From Larix kaempferi (taxonomy: Eukaryota > Streptophyta > Pinopsida > Pinales > Pinaceae), in contig BSBM01002059.1 in assembly GCA_027924585.1 (NCBI GenBank), forward strand, positions 186,001 through 250,000: DNA of 64,000 nucleotides. Reading direction: 5' to 3'. The position numbers were made by a program, and so were the translations under genes. Numbering within the stretch: the first letter of the stretch is position 1; every line of letters starts with the position of its first letter. Positions 62,949 through 64,000 of this stretch are shown piece after piece. The notes beneath the pieces were generated by a model that made no database searches, was not told the origin of the DNA, and saw only the letters and a program-made list of their open reading frames with translations.

Positions 62949-64000
62949 ACTCCAAAAGTGTTTTCACCTTGCTAGGAGAGCAATGTGTGTCCCAGGTTGT
63001 TGGAGATGCTTCGTGGACATATGGATTGCTCGGTTTGGGTAGATGCTTGACCTTGGTTAGAGAGGGAGCGCGACACTCTTATCTAGGAGGTTGTTACCCT
63101 GATCGGCATAATGATTGACCCGTTGGGTGCACACATTGGGGGAGTCATCATGCCGATCAAAGTAACATCCTTCTAGCTAAGAGTGCCATGCTACCTCTGT
63201 AATAGAGGTCAAGTATCCACCCAAAGCAAGCCGTGCATATGTCCATGAAGACACACTAAGGGGTATTCCAATTCTTGGTCATGTGAGGTAGGTAGCTAGG
63301 AGGAGGGGGGTTTTGGGCACACGGAGCGGTTTTGGGCACTTGGATGAGGACACTTAGCCCTTGGAGATTCTGTCCATGTGATATATAACTTGGACGTTAG
63401 ACACTTAACTAGAGGAAGGTTGGGATGAGGACCATGCTTCATGGACTTAGTGATGGACCTAGACGCATTTGTGGTGGAGGAGCGTTCAAGCTTTGTGACC
63501 ATATTGGCAAACATCAAAGTAGTATTGCGCACAGAGAGGACATGTTGCATAGAGCTATAGAGGATATCCTTGTGGGAGGAGACTTGTAGAGCGGAAGAGG
63601 GGGCATTGGACTGCCAACTTATCGGAGAGTGGAGCATATTGGAGGAGGGGCTCTTAGCCCAAGGAGGATCATGATCAGTGAGACGGGAAAGGAGAGCACA
63701 GCTCATGCTTCCAAGAATAGGATGAGAAATATAGGAAAGGGAGTGTGCACTTCATAGAATGTCATAGCAACAGGTGAGGTCCTTTTCAATGTTGCCAATA
63801 ATAGGATGTAACTAGCATTAAGAAGACCTCCCTCATGCTCGATATGTAACTCCTCACTACTACATCCTCACGTTATTGCCTACAATAGTGTATAACTGCC
63901 CCTTTAAGTTTCCTTCATGCTGCTGCCCAGAGTAGTTTGTAATTTCTCCAATGTTGGCGACTGAGGTAAAGACTTCGTTCTATGGCTGCAGATAATGTAG
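62949..64000 (+). repeat. Unit U17, A monomer only, cut by window edge
   Basis: The first 1,052 bp of an A monomer with hairpin 63009-63250. The window ends within gataatgtag, the position at which the hAT element inserted in U2. Confidence 0.93.

Larger units (their letters stand above)
1..64000. repeat. Megasatellite array, about 4.4-kb unit
   Basis: The whole window is one head-to-tail array in a single orientation. Unit-to-unit distances measured from the A-monomer start (motif actccaaaagtgttttcacc) are 2898, 5010, 2898, 2232, 4421, 4421, 4422, 4421, 4420, 4155, 2898, 4427, 4420, 2876, 4291 and 4423 bp. Each departure from 4420 is explained by a specific indel described below. Copies look about 95-98% identical by eye. 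No single-copy DNA interrupts the array except one transposon at 4263-4862. Function is unknown; heterochromatic satellite or a tandem non-coding transcription unit are both possible. Confidence 0.97.

Noticed and set aside
1-64000. CRISPR array, because of regularly spaced repeats
   Set aside because: The repeat period is kilobases with no short unique spacers, and no cas-like genes are present.
1-64000. Ribosomal DNA intergenic spacer or 5S array
   Set aside because: I found no 5S internal control motifs and no rRNA core sequence in any unit.

Overview
The window holds no conventional gene. From end to end it is a tandem array of one long repeat (a megasatellite): two partial units at the edges and sixteen complete units, U1 to U16. 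The standard unit is about 4,420 bp. It contains two related monomers of about 1.4 kb, called A and B here, which share roughly three quarters of their bases by eye. B is interrupted near its 3' end by an unrelated segment of about 1.66 kb (the insert). Unit starts, at the first base of the A monomer, are 316, 3214, 8224, 11122, 13354, 17775, 22196, 26618, 31039, 35459, 39614, 42512, 46939, 51359, 54235, 58526 and 62949.

There are two main unit types. L units (about 4,420 bp: U5-U9, U12, U13, U16, and U10, U15 with private deletions) carry the full insert. S units (2,898 bp: U1, U3, U11; U14 and U4 are shortened variants) lack about 1.5 kb of insert plus the B tail, and all share one junction containing a 15-bp copied filler. 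U2 is an L-like unit (no 18-bp B duplication) carrying a 600-bp non-autonomous hAT-type DNA transposon with a perfect 8-bp target-site duplication. U4 has also lost 666 bp of A. Diagnostic variants show that units are mosaics and that blocks of units were copied over tens of kilobases (U1-U2 resemble U14-U15, U3 resembles U11, U6 resembles U16).

The most striking structure is a 242-bp long inverted repeat (arms about 117 bp, 8-bp loop, roughly 80-85% paired by my hand alignment of B) at the same place, 60 bp from the start, in both A and B. It occurs 32 times in 64 kb: 16 A copies (all but U4) and 16 B copies. A transcript across it would fold into a long hairpin.

The organism is most likely a land plant, judged from a hAT element with 8-bp duplication in a large homogenised satellite array; this is an inference. 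I cannot name a species and saw no rRNA, tRNA, telomeric repeat, retrotransposon enzyme motif or CRISPR array. The longest open frame is 163 codons and is a chimera of the transposon and the repeat. Short frames recur only because the DNA recurs; differences between copies are mostly amino-acid-changing, so I call no CDS. A few exon-like frames inside the insert are listed with low confidence.
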